DNA of 64,000 nucleotides from Thomasclavelia sp. (lineage in GTDB: Bacteria; Bacillota_I; Bacilli_A; Erysipelotrichales; Coprobacillaceae): NCBI GenBank assembly GCA_028749475.1, contig JAQVWN010000002.1, positions 62,001-126,000 of the forward strand, given 5' to 3'. Below the pieces are notes generated by a model that saw only the letters and a program-made list of their open reading frames with translations, had not been told where the DNA came from and did not search any database. Positions within the stretch are counted from its first letter, which is position 1; each line of letters starts with the position of its first letter. Shown here in pieces: positions 52,176 to 62,674 of the stretch. The translations under genes and the position numbers were made by a program.

Positions 52176-54159
52176 AATATTTGCACTAGCTATTGGAGTT
52201 ATTATTTTAGTAGTTAGTGCTTTTTATAATTATGTTTTTCTATTATTTTATATTCCTTATTTTATCTTTAGTATTAAAAGATTTGGATTTAAAATTACTT
52301 TTATTATTACCATTATCTTAATAGCTTTCTTTGGTACAATGCGTTCTTTAACATATGAAAATAGATCTATTATTAGTGGAATTATTGTAAAAAAGGAAGA
52401 TAATAACGTAATTGTCAAAACTAGTAAGGGCAAAGTGAAAGTATATTGTAATCTTACTGATTTACAAAAAGATGATGAAGTTAAAATGAGTATTAGTTAT
52501 TTTAAGATTGGTGATGTTAGAAATGATAATGGCTTTAATTATAAGAATTATTTATATAGTCTAGGTATTACTAAACAAGCTACTATGAATAAACTTATCA
52601 GTTATAAAAAGAATGATACAATCTTTAAATTTATTTTAAGTAGGATAAGTAAATCAACTAAGGTTGACAGTTATTCTAGAATGCTACTAGTTGGCATCAA
52701 AGATGATAATGTTAGTAGTTTATATGATAATTTAAAAGACTTATCAATTATTCATTTATTTGCTTTAAGTGGAATGCATCTTCACGTATTATCTAAACTT
52801 ATCAATAATGTTTTAAAGTATTTTTGTAGTAAAAGGGTTGCTAAAATAATAACTTTGTTGATTCTAGGATTATATGTTTTTTCTTTACCTATTAATATTT
52901 CTTTAATTAGAGCTTTTCTAGTTATCTTAATTAATACTTTATTTAGTAAATATTTAAATTCATTAGATTCCATTGGTTTAGTAGCTATGATTATGTTATG
53001 GATTAACCCATATCTAATATATAATATCTCCTTTATATTTTCTTTTTTAATATATTTAATAGTAATTATGGCTTCAAAATATAAATATAGTTCGATAATT
53101 ATATTTATAGGATCTATTCCGATAATACTTTCATTAAATTATCGAATTAATATTTGTAGTTTTATTCTAGCTTTTGCTTTAACGCCTTTAGTGGAAGTAC
53201 TATATAGTTTAATTATTTTAAATGTCATTTTTGTTTCGATGCTTGGACCAGTACTTAATTCACTAATCAATGTTTTTGAAAACATTACTAAAATGTTTAC
53301 AGATTTTAGCTTTTATTTATCTTTTAGCAAACCCAATTATTTCTTTATATTAGTCTATTATTATTTTTATTTTAAAATAATTCTTAAAATAAATAGTAAT
53401 CAAAGATTTCATAAAGATATGTTGATAATAATATCTTTAATGTTAGCTTTTTACTTTTATCCTTTTTATCATATTAAGGGTCGGGTAGTTATGATAAATG
53501 TTGAACAGGGAGATTGTTTTTTAATTAATCAACCTTTCAACAAAGGAAATATTTTAATTGATACTGGTGGACTTAGAAATGAAGATGTTTCAAAGAATAT
53601 TGTAAGTCCTTATTTAAGATCTTTAGGAATTCAAAAATTAGATTATGTCTTTATTTCTCATAATGATTTTGATCATTGTGGTGGCCTTACAACCTTAACT
53701 GATTATATTGATTGTCAACATATAATAAGAGATTATAAAGAAAGGATGACTATTGGGAATGTAAAAATAAATATGTATAAATCAGACAAACATTATCAAG
53801 ATGAAAATAATAATTCTTTAGTTATTAAAGCAAAAGTTAATAATATTAATTATTTATTTACTGGTGATATAAGTAAAGAATTAGAATATGATTTATATCA
53901 AAAATATCAACATATTGATGTTGATGTCTTAAAGGTATCTCATCATGGAAGTAAGACTGGAACTAGTAATTACTTGCTAGAAATGACTAGTCCAAAGATT
54001 GCTTTAATAAGTTGTGGTAAAAATAATGTTTATGGTCATCCACACTTAGAAACAATTAAAAGATTAAAAGCTTATGGTATCAAAATATATCGAACTGATT
54101 TTAGTGGAACTGTTAGTATTGTTTACTTTGATAAAAAACATAATTATATATATGAATAA
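52138..54159 (+). CDS. comEC: Competence protein ComEC, probable non-AUG (AUC) start
   Basis: The first ATG in frame (52339) would remove about 67 residues of a typical ComEC N terminus. The frame is open back to 52126 and encodes NRIFALAIGVIILVVSAF and a second helix, as in other ComEC proteins. No ATG, GTG or TTG exists there, but AGGAG at 52124-52128 is 9 bases before an ATC at 52138. With that start the protein has about 673 residues: membrane helices, OB-like DUF4131, the Competence domain (LFALSGMHLHVLS) and a beta-lactamase-like domain with SHNDFDHCGG. It forms the DNA uptake channel. Confidence 0.85.
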   Translation: MKNLEYISPVKNRIFALAIGVIILVVSAFYNYVFLLFYIPYFIFSIKRFGFKITFIITIILIAFFGTMRSLTYENRSIISGIIVKKEDNNVIVKTSKGKVKVYCNLTDLQKDDEVKMSISYFKIGDVRNDNGFNYKNYLYSLGITKQATMNKLISYKKNDTIFKFILSRISKSTKVDSYSRMLLVGIKDDNVSSLYDNLKDLSIIHLFALSGMHLHVLSKLINNVLKYFCSKRVAKIITLLILGLYVFSLPINISLIRAFLVILINTLFSKYLNSLDSIGLVAMIMLWINPYLIYNISFIFSFLIYLIVIMASKYKYSSIIIFIGSIPIILSLNYRINICSFILAFALTPLVEVLYSLIILNVIFVSMLGPVLNSLINVFENITKMFTDFSFYLSFSKPNYFFILVYYYFYFKIILKINSNQRFHKDMLIIISLMLAFYFYPFYHIKGRVVMINVEQGDCFLINQPFNKGNILIDTGGLRNEDVSKNIVSPYLRSLGIQKLDYVFISHNDFDHCGGLTTLTDYIDCQHIIRDYKERMTIGNVKINMYKSDKHYQDENNNSLVIKAKVNNINYLFTGDISKELEYDLYQKYQHIDVDVLKVSHHGSKTGTSNYLLEMTSPKIALISCGKNNVYGHPHLETIKRLKAYGIKIYRTDFSGTVSIVYFDKKHNYIYE

Positions 54160-54209
54160 AATGTAATTATTATTTAGATAAGTTATAATATCAAATAGTG
54201 AGGTTATAG

Positions 54210-55160
54210 ATGATATATATTATAAGTGGTGAGGAAAGACTCCTCATGGATACAAAACTAAAAGAACTTAAAGAAAAGTTAAAATGTAATGAAGAAAATA
54301 TGAATTATACAGAATATGATTTAGAAAATGATTCATTAAATGATGCTTATCTTGACGCTATTACTCTACCTTTTTTTACTGATAATAAAATGGTAGTTAT
54401 AAAAAATCCAACCTTTTTAACTACTCAAAAAGTTAAAACTAATAAAGAAGATGCTGATATCTTTTTAAAGATGATAGAAGAAATAGATGATAGTGTTAAT
54501 TTAGTTATCTTTAATTTTAATAATAACTTTGATAAGAAAAAGAAAACTGTAAAACAATTATTAAAGGTTGCTAAAATGTATAATTTTGAGCAACTATCTT
54601 CTAATCGAATCAGTGATGCATGTCGTAAATCAATTAGAGCAAGAGGTGCTACTATTGATGATGATGCTTTAGATTTATTGATTGCTAGAAAAGGTGAAAA
54701 TTTAATGAGTGCAGCTAGTGAAGTTGAAAAACTATGTTTATATACTAAACATATTGATTTAAAAGCAGTTGATTCTTTAGTTACTAAACCATTAGATGAA
54801 AATGTCTTTGATTTAACAGGAGCAATTTTAAAAAGGGATTTAAATAAAGCTTATAGTGTATATAATGATTTAAAAGTATTAAATGAAGAACCGGTGAAAC
54901 TAATCATTTTAATAGCTAACTCTATTAGAATTAGTTATCAAGTTAAAGTTTTATCTTCTAAAGGATATTCAAATAATGAGATGGCTAGAATGCTTAAAAC
55001 ATCTCCTCAAAGAATATATTATGTATTAAAGGAAATTGGAGCTTATAATCAAAACGAATTACTAAAACTTTTAGATCAATTATCAAATCTTGATATAAAA
55101 ATTAAAACTGGTCAAATTGATAAAAATATTGGATTAGAATTATTTCTAATGAAATTGTAG
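54210..55160 (+). CDS. holA: DNA polymerase III delta subunit
   Basis: 316 residues. The HolA fold shows at the N terminus (MIYIISGEERLLMDTKLKELK) and in the central segment FFTDNKMVVIKNP; RKGENLMSAASEVEKLCLY and the C-terminal helical domain follow. It opens the sliding clamp as part of the clamp loader. GTGAGG is 7 bases before the ATG. The comEC-holA order is conserved in Firmicutes. Confidence 0.93.
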   Translation: MIYIISGEERLLMDTKLKELKEKLKCNEENMNYTEYDLENDSLNDAYLDAITLPFFTDNKMVVIKNPTFLTTQKVKTNKEDADIFLKMIEEIDDSVNLVIFNFNNNFDKKKKTVKQLLKVAKMYNFEQLSSNRISDACRKSIRARGATIDDDALDLLIARKGENLMSAASEVEKLCLYTKHIDLKAVDSLVTKPLDENVFDLTGAILKRDLNKAYSVYNDLKVLNEEPVKLIILIANSIRISYQVKVLSSKGYSNNEMARMLKTSPQRIYYVLKEIGAYNQNELLKLLDQLSNLDIKIKTGQIDKNIGLELFLMKL

Positions 55161-55168
55161 GAGGAAAT

Positions 55169-56377
55169 ATGGAATCACTTAAGGAGTTATATCGAATTGG
55201 ACATGGACCTTCTTCTAGTCATACTTTAGGTCCTAGCTATTTCGCAAAATGTGTAAAAGATAAATATCCAAGCAATAGTTATGAAGTTACACTATATGGG
55301 TCACTTTCACTAACTGGTAAAGGACACTTAACAGATGAAACGTTTTCAAGCATTCTTGGCAAAGAAAATACTAAGATAATCTTTTCTAAGAAGACCTTAG
55401 ATTATCATCCTAACGGAATGGAAGTAAAAGTATTAGATAATAATAAAGTGATTGATGATATTGTTGCTTACTCTGTTGGTGGTGGAAAAATAGTCTATGA
55501 CGTAAATAAAGATGAAAAAATAAAAGATGTTTATAAAGAAAAAAACATGGAAGAAATTCTTGCTTATTGTTCTAAAAACAATTTGTCTTTTTATGAATAT
55601 GCTATTCAACATGAAGATGATGATTTTAAAGAATATATCTTAGAAGTATTAGATACTATGTATGCTTCAATAAAAAGAGGACTTAGTACTACGGGTGTAA
55701 TTCCAGGTAAATTAAAACTTCAAAGAGTAGCTAAAGCAATGAATGATAATATCTTTGATTCAAATCAACCTTCTGAAAGATGGCTGATTGCAGTAAGCAG
55801 TTATGCATATGCAGTTGCTGAAGAAAATGCTTGTGGCAATGTGATCGTTACAGCACCTACTTGCGGAGCTAGTGGGGTATTACCAGCTGTTCTTTACTAT
55901 TGTTATAATGATTTAGGTGTTAAAAAAAATCAACTTGTGGAAGCATTATGTGTAGCAGGAATAATTGGAAATGTTGTAAAAAATAATGCCACTATTTCTG
56001 GTGCTGAAGGTGGTTGTCAAGCTGAAATTGGAGTAGCTTGTTCAATGGCGGCAGGAGCATACGCTTATATTAACTCACTAAGTAACAAACAAATTTGTTA
56101 TGCTAGTGAAATGGGATTAGAACATAATCTTGGACTTACATGTGATCCAATAGGGGGTTATGTTCAAATACCATGTATTGAAAGAAATGGTTTTGCGGCT
56201 TTAAGAGCAATTGATTGCGCTAATTATGCTAAACAACTAGGACCATTAAGAGAAAATAAAATATCATTTGATACAATTGTGAAAGTCATGAAAGAAACTG
56301 GTAAAGATTTAGGTAGCGCCTATAAAGAAACAAGTCTTGGTGGACTTGCTAGGGAGTATAAACTAGATGAAGACTAA
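55169..56377 (+). CDS. sdaA: L-serine dehydratase, single-chain iron-sulfur type
   Basis: 402 residues. The beta domain comes first (GPSSSHTLGPSYFA), then the alpha domain with cluster-binding Cys in APTCGASGV, GAEGGCQAEIG and LTCDPIGG. It deaminates serine to pyruvate using a 4Fe-4S cluster. Many Firmicutes split this into sdaAA and sdaAB; here both parts are one chain, as in E. coli, though shorter. AGGAGG precedes the ATG. It overlaps hemW by 11 bases. Confidence 0.93.
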   Translation: MESLKELYRIGHGPSSSHTLGPSYFAKCVKDKYPSNSYEVTLYGSLSLTGKGHLTDETFSSILGKENTKIIFSKKTLDYHPNGMEVKVLDNNKVIDDIVAYSVGGGKIVYDVNKDEKIKDVYKEKNMEEILAYCSKNNLSFYEYAIQHEDDDFKEYILEVLDTMYASIKRGLSTTGVIPGKLKLQRVAKAMNDNIFDSNQPSERWLIAVSSYAYAVAEENACGNVIVTAPTCGASGVLPAVLYYCYNDLGVKKNQLVEALCVAGIIGNVVKNNATISGAEGGCQAEIGVACSMAAGAYAYINSLSNKQICYASEMGLEHNLGLTCDPIGGYVQIPCIERNGFAALRAIDCANYAKQLGPLRENKISFDTIVKVMKETGKDLGSAYKETSLGGLAREYKLDED

Positions 56378-57452
56378 AGCGTTGTACGTTCATATTCCTT
56401 TTTGTGATCACATATGTAGTTATTGTGACTTTTGTAAAGTTCTATATAGAGAAAAAACAGCTAATGATTATTTAGCTGTTTTAAAAAAAGAAATCGAATC
56501 ATTAAATATAAAAGAAAACTTGGATACTATCTTTATTGGTGGGGGAACTCCTTCTTCTTTAGATGATACCCAACTTGAGGATTTGCTTATTTGTTTAAAG
56601 CCATATGCTAATAATGTGAAAGAATATAGTATTGAAGTTAATCCTGAATCAATGGATTATTATAAACTTAAAATTTTAAAGCAATATGGTATTACGCGAT
56701 TAAGTATTGGAGTCCAAACGTTTAATAATGATTTGTTAAAAAGTATTAATCGTTTACATAATAAAACGCAAGTTATAAGTATTATTAAGTATGCTACAAA
56801 AATAGGAATTGAAAACATCTCAATAGATTTAATGTATGGTTTACCAGGCCAAACTATTAATGATATTAAGAATGATTTAAAAGAAGCTTTATCTTTACCA
56901 ATCACTCATATTTCTTATTATTCATTAATATTAGAGGATAATACAAAACTAAAATTAGATAATTATCAACCTATTGATGAAGAAACATCATATCAAATTA
57001 ATATGTTAATAGATAATACGCTTTCTAAAAATGGTTTTAATAAATATGAGGTTAGTAATTATTCAAAGGCTGGCTACCAGTCAATGCATAATAAAGCTTA
57101 TTGGCATTATGATAATTATTATGGAGTTGGAGTTGGAGCTACATCTAAGATTGATAATCAAATAATTACTCACTCCAAATCCTTAACTAAATATCTTCAA
57201 AATGAAGATATTACTTCGATAGAGGGGTTATCATTAGAAGATACTATGTTTAATAATTTAATGATGTCTTTAAGACTGTTAGAGGGACTAGATCTAAATG
57301 CTTTTACTGCAAGATATAACCAAGATGCTTTAAAAGTTTATGAAGAGGTAATCTTAAAACAAAAGAATAACTTAGAGATTATCAACAATCATTTAAGAGT
57401 AAAAGAAGATAAGATTTATTTACTTAATGAAATATTAATGGATTTTTTATAA
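56367..57452 (+). CDS. hemW: Radical SAM protein HemW-like (heme chaperone family)
   Basis: 361 residues. HIPFCDHICSYCDFCK carries the CxxxCxxC radical SAM motif plus the extra Cys typical of HemW; GGGTPSSL and RLSIGVQTF follow. HemW is now viewed as a heme chaperone, not a coproporphyrinogen oxidase. No heme biosynthesis gene lies nearby. The start overlaps the end of the serine dehydratase gene. Confidence 0.92.
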   Translation: MKTKALYVHIPFCDHICSYCDFCKVLYREKTANDYLAVLKKEIESLNIKENLDTIFIGGGTPSSLDDTQLEDLLICLKPYANNVKEYSIEVNPESMDYYKLKILKQYGITRLSIGVQTFNNDLLKSINRLHNKTQVISIIKYATKIGIENISIDLMYGLPGQTINDIKNDLKEALSLPITHISYYSLILEDNTKLKLDNYQPIDEETSYQINMLIDNTLSKNGFNKYEVSNYSKAGYQSMHNKAYWHYDNYYGVGVGATSKIDNQIITHSKSLTKYLQNEDITSIEGLSLEDTMFNNLMMSLRLLEGLDLNAFTARYNQDALKVYEEVILKQKNNLEIINNHLRVKEDKIYLLNEILMDFL

Positions 57453-57460
57453 ATGTATAG

Positions 57461-57488
57461 TATAATATAATTAGTAATGATTACTAAT
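57461..57488 (+). promoter_or_regulatory. -10 box and PerR/Fur-like palindrome before the rubredoxin fusion gene
   Basis: TATAAT (57461-57466) is followed by the 19-base perfect palindrome ATTAGTAAT-G-ATTACTAAT (57470-57488), immediately before AAGGAG. The 7-1-7 core TAGTAAT-G-ATTACTA agrees with the PerR box TTATAATNATTATAA at most positions. Confidence 0.65.
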
Positions 57489-57502
57489 AAGGAGAAAAAA
57501 TT

Positions 57503-58123
57503 ATGGATAATAATGCATTTAGAAAACTAAGTTATGGTTTATATGTAGTATCAAGTAAAGATTCAAAAAAAGATAATGGATGTATAGCTAATACTTTTAC
57601 TCAAGTAACATCATCTCCAGCCGGAGTATGTATTACTCTTAATAAAGATAACTACACAACTAATCAAATTAAAGAAAGTAAGATTTATAATGTAGCTGTT
57701 TTACTAGAAGAAGTAGACATGGATTTAATTAGAAACTTTGGCTTCCAAAGTGGAAAAGATGTTGATAAGTATGCAAACATTAAGGCTGACAAAGACTCTC
57801 TTGGAATAAAGTATCCTACAGAAGGAGTCGCAGCTGTATTTAGTGTTGAAGTGACTAAAGAAGTTGAATTATCTACTCATATTATGTTTATTGGTGAAGT
57901 TAAAGATGCGAAAGTTTTAAATGATAAAGAAGTATTAACATACGCTAATTATCATAAAATAAAAAATGGAGCAACTCCAAAGAATGCTCCAAGTTACATT
58001 GAAGAAAAGAAAACTGGTTGGCGTTGTAGCGTTTGTGGGTATATCTATGAAGGAGAAAACCTACCTGAAGATTTTATCTGTCCAGTATGTAAACAACCTG
58101 CTTCAGTGTTTGAAAAGATCTAA
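57503..58123 (+). CDS. Flavin reductase-rubredoxin fusion (high molecular weight rubredoxin)
   Basis: 206 residues. Residues 1-155 are an FMN-binding flavin reductase-like domain (NAFRKLSYGLYVVSS, ANTFTQVTSSPAGVCITLNK); residues 165-206 are a rubredoxin with WRCSVCGYIYEGE and FICPVCKQPASVFE, holding four Cys for iron. Such fusions pass electrons to flavodiiron oxygen reductases in anaerobes and are induced by oxygen. A PerR-like palindrome upstream supports oxidative-stress control. Confidence 0.92.
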   Translation: MDNNAFRKLSYGLYVVSSKDSKKDNGCIANTFTQVTSSPAGVCITLNKDNYTTNQIKESKIYNVAVLLEEVDMDLIRNFGFQSGKDVDKYANIKADKDSLGIKYPTEGVAAVFSVEVTKEVELSTHIMFIGEVKDAKVLNDKEVLTYANYHKIKNGATPKNAPSYIEEKKTGWRCSVCGYIYEGENLPEDFICPVCKQPASVFEKI

Positions 58124-58126
58124 TTT

Positions 58127-58153
58127 AAAGCAACCTTGAAAAAGGTTGCTTTT
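58127..58153 (+). terminator. Terminator of the rubredoxin fusion gene
   Basis: An 11-bp stem (AAAGCAACCTT with AAGGTTGCTTT), a GAAA loop and a T run. Confidence 0.92.
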
Positions 58154-58189
58154 GTCTTTATAATAGCCATTAATTGAGGTGATGAAAAG

Positions 58190-59029
58190 ATGAAAACTGG
58201 AATTATCGATGTAGGTGGCGGACTAAGAGGAATATATGCGGTTGGCGTATTTGATTATTTAATGGATCAAGGAATTACTTTTGATCTTGGAATTGGAATA
58301 TCAGCAGGTAGTGCAAACGTTGCATCATATATTGCTGGTCAAAAACATCGTAATTATCGATTTTATACAAGGTATTCTTTTAATAAAGAGTATATGTCTT
58401 TAGAAAACTTTCTAAAAACTAAAAATTATATTGGCTATGATTATATTTATAGTGATTTATCAAATTCAGATGGTAAAGATCCTTTAGATTATAATCAAAT
58501 TATAAAGAGTAAGACTGATTTTAGAGTAATAGCTACTAATGCCTTTACTGGTCAACCAAGATACTTTAATAAAGACGATATAAAACAGGATGACTATGAT
58601 ATCTTTAAAGCATCATGTTGTTTACCAGGAGTTAGCACTCCTTATGAAATAAATGGTATTCCATATTTTGATGGGGCTTTGTCTGATTGTGTACCTATTA
58701 AAAAAGCCTTTGAAGAAGGTTGTGATAAAGTAGTACTAGTTTTAACTAAACCAAAAGATGTTTTAAGAGATTCTAAAAAAGATGATGTAATATCTAAAAT
58801 GATTTCAAAAGAATATCCAATTGCGGCAAAAGGATTGAAAGATAGAGCAAAAACATATAATCATGGTGTAAAACTTGCAAAAAGATTAGAAGAGGAAGGA
58901 CATTGTTTAATCATTGCTCCTGATGATACTTGTGGTGTTGATACTTTAAAAAGAAGTAAAGAATCTTTAATTGAGTTATATAAAAAAGGTTATGAAGATG
59001 CTAAACAAATAAAAGACTTTATAAAATAA
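58190..59029 (+). CDS. Patatin-family phospholipase
   Basis: 279 residues. The oxyanion loop DVGGGLRGIYAVGV, the nucleophile elbow GISAGSANVAS (GxSxG) and the catalytic Asp in FDGALSDCVPI are all present, as in bacterial YjjU-type patatins. Cytosolic; no signal peptide. The physiological lipid substrate is unknown. GAGGTGATG precedes the ATG. Single-gene unit. Confidence 0.9.
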   Translation: MKTGIIDVGGGLRGIYAVGVFDYLMDQGITFDLGIGISAGSANVASYIAGQKHRNYRFYTRYSFNKEYMSLENFLKTKNYIGYDYIYSDLSNSDGKDPLDYNQIIKSKTDFRVIATNAFTGQPRYFNKDDIKQDDYDIFKASCCLPGVSTPYEINGIPYFDGALSDCVPIKKAFEEGCDKVVLVLTKPKDVLRDSKKDDVISKMISKEYPIAAKGLKDRAKTYNHGVKLAKRLEEEGHCLIIAPDDTCGVDTLKRSKESLIELYKKGYEDAKQIKDFIK

Positions 59030-59050
59030 CGGTTTATCCGTTATTTTTTT
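59025..59050 (+). terminator. Terminator of the patatin gene
   Basis: An 8-bp stem (AATAACGG with CCGTTATT), a 5-base loop and seven Ts. Confidence 0.9.
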
Positions 59051-59096
59051 GCATTTATGGCTATAAAATCTAGAGGAAAATAAATTATTTTATTAT

Positions 59097-59123
59097 TTAG
59101 CACAAAAGTGTTGACAGTGCTAA
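59097..59123 (+). promoter_or_regulatory. CIRCE element 1 (over the -35 box)
   Basis: TTAGCACAA-N9-CAGTGCTAA, the 9-9-9 layout of the HrcA operator with outer seven bases perfect. It contains the -35 box TTGACA. Confidence 0.85.
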
Positions 59124-59138
59124 ATAATGCTATATAAT
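59111..59138 (+). promoter_or_regulatory. Promoter of hrcA-grpE-dnaK
   Basis: TTGACA (59111-59116) and TATAAT (59133-59138) with a 16-base spacer, between and within two CIRCE elements. Confidence 0.88.
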
Positions 59139-59142
59139 AAAC

Positions 59143-59169
59143 TTAGCACCAGAGAAGAAAGAGTGCTAA
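59143..59169 (+). promoter_or_regulatory. CIRCE element 2 (at the transcription start)
   Basis: TTAGCACCA-N9-GAGTGCTAA; the right arm is full consensus, the left differs in its last two bases. Confidence 0.92.
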
Positions 59170-59183
59170 AGGTGGTGAACTTG

Positions 59184-60236
59184 ATGTTATCAGCAAGACA
59201 ATTATTGATATTTCAATGTATTGTTAAAGAATTTATTAATACAGCTGAACCAGTAGGTTCAAAGACATTGATGACTAAATATCAATTGCCATATTCTAGT
59301 GCAACAATTCGTAATGAAATGAGCGCTTTGGAAAATGCTGGGTATTTACAAAAGACCCATACATCTTCGGGTAGAGTTCCTTCGAAAGATGGGTATCGTT
59401 TCTATGTCGAACATTTAGATAAAGTCGATATAAGTGATGATGTCAAAACACAAGTTGCTACTATATTTAACGATAGACATCGTGATTTAAATGATATAGT
59501 TCATGAGTCATGTAATATCTTAAGTGAACTCACTAATCTAACTACTGTTGCTTTAGGCGATGACAATGGTGAAGAATGCTTCCAACGTATTACTATTGTT
59601 CCGATTGATGAACAAAAAGTAACGGCAATTATTATTACAAGCAAAGGTCATGTTGAAAATAAGAATTTTCAATTAGCCGATGATATTGAAATGGAAGATT
59701 TACTTAATTGTGTCAATTGTATCAATGATATGATTGAAGGAACGCCAATGAGTGAAGTGGCCTATAGATTAGAACATGATGTTAAACCTAATTTGACTTA
59801 TAAAGTTCAAAAACATGAAGTGTTATTTAATGCTTTCATGGATGCATTTATGAAATTCGCAAATAGTAATATTTATTTTTCAGGTAAGGAGCATATGCTT
59901 TATCAACCTGAATATAATGATGTTGAGAAATTAAGAAGAATTGTTAGCGCATTTGATAATTTCAATTTGTGGAAATCGTTAGAACCAGGTGATCAGAAAG
60001 ATGATGATCGAATAACTCTTCGTATAGGAAATGAATCTCCTATTGAAAATGTTGAAGATGTTTCAGTAGTTTCTGCATCATTTAAAACTGGTGAAAAGTC
60101 GAAAGGTTCAATATCTGTAATAGGACCAACGAGAATGCCTTATGAAAAGGTTGTATCGTTAGTTGAATTTATTTCAAAAAATATTGAAAAAGCTTTTCTA
60201 GATGATGAAGAAAAAGATGATGAGGACTCGAGGTGA
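59184..60236 (+). CDS. hrcA: Heat-shock repressor HrcA
   Basis: 350 residues. N-terminal winged helix: ARQLLIFQCIVKEFINTAEPVGSKTL, SSATIRNEMSALENAGYLQKTHTSSGRVPS. A dimerisation/GAF-like domain follows. It binds CIRCE and represses the chaperone operon. An ATG at 59127 is in frame, but it precedes the second CIRCE and lies within the promoter. AAAGGTGG puts the true start at 59184. The stop is TGA, rare here. Confidence 0.95.
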   Translation: MLSARQLLIFQCIVKEFINTAEPVGSKTLMTKYQLPYSSATIRNEMSALENAGYLQKTHTSSGRVPSKDGYRFYVEHLDKVDISDDVKTQVATIFNDRHRDLNDIVHESCNILSELTNLTTVALGDDNGEECFQRITIVPIDEQKVTAIIITSKGHVENKNFQLADDIEMEDLLNCVNCINDMIEGTPMSEVAYRLEHDVKPNLTYKVQKHEVLFNAFMDAFMKFANSNIYFSGKEHMLYQPEYNDVEKLRRIVSAFDNFNLWKSLEPGDQKDDDRITLRIGNESPIENVEDVSVVSASFKTGEKSKGSISVIGPTRMPYEKVVSLVEFISKNIEKAFLDDEEKDDEDSR

Positions 60237-60240
60237 TATT

Positions 60241-60801
60241 ATGGCTAGCAAAAAAGATAAAAAAGACAAAAAAGAAAAAGATGAATTAGAAGAAGAAAAA
60301 GAAATAGAAGAAACTGAAGAAGACAATGATGAAACTAAGGAATCTGATGAAAAAGAAGAAGTAGATTTAGAAGCCGAAGTTGAGAAATGGAAGAATCAGT
60401 ATTATTCAGTATTTGCAGATATGCAAAACACAAAGAAAAGAATGCAAACTGAACATGAGAATAATCTTAAATATATGACTCAATCATTTATTGAAGAACT
60501 TCTTCCAGTTATAGATAATTTTGAAAGATCATTAATGATTCAAAATCCTAGTGATGAAATAAAGAATTTCTTAAAAGGATATGAAATGATTTATTCTCAA
60601 TTGATGAATGTATTAGAAAACCAAGGTGTAGAAGAAATACAAGTTGAACCTGGTGATGAATTTGATCCAAATATTCATCATGCAGTTGAACAAGTAGAAG
60701 ATGAAAACTTTGGAGAAAATCAAGTAGTTGCAGTTATGCAAAAAGGTTATAAATTAAAAGATCGTGTAATAAGAGCGACTTTAGTAAAGGTAAACAAATA
60801 G
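60241..60801 (+). CDS. grpE: Nucleotide exchange factor GrpE
   Basis: 186 residues. A highly charged Lys/Glu tail (1-50) precedes the GrpE core: a long dimer helix with VEKWKNQYYSVFADMQNTKKRM and a beta domain ending GYKLKDRVIRATLVKVNK. It speeds ADP release from DnaK. GAGGTGAT, overlapping the hrcA TGA stop, is the ribosome binding site, so translation is coupled. Confidence 0.95.
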   Translation: MASKKDKKDKKEKDELEEEKEIEETEEDNDETKESDEKEEVDLEAEVEKWKNQYYSVFADMQNTKKRMQTEHENNLKYMTQSFIEELLPVIDNFERSLMIQNPSDEIKNFLKGYEMIYSQLMNVLENQGVEEIQVEPGDEFDPNIHHAVEQVEDENFGENQVVAVMQKGYKLKDRVIRATLVKVNK

Positions 60802-62625
<1,824 letters not shown>

Positions 62626-62632
62626 CCTAGAT

Positions 62633-62656
62633 AACCAAGGGCAACCTTGGTTTTAG
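62633..62656 (+). terminator. Attenuating hairpin between dnaK and dnaJ
   Basis: An 8-bp stem (AACCAAGG with CCTTGGTT) with a GCAA loop and only four Ts. It probably lowers dnaJ relative to dnaK or stabilises the upstream mRNA. Confidence 0.6.
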
Positions 62657-62674
62657 GTTCATAGGGTGATAAAA

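Noticed and set aside
59127-59183. Earlier ATG of hrcA
   Set aside because: It lies between the -35/-10 region and the second CIRCE operator and has no ribosome binding site.
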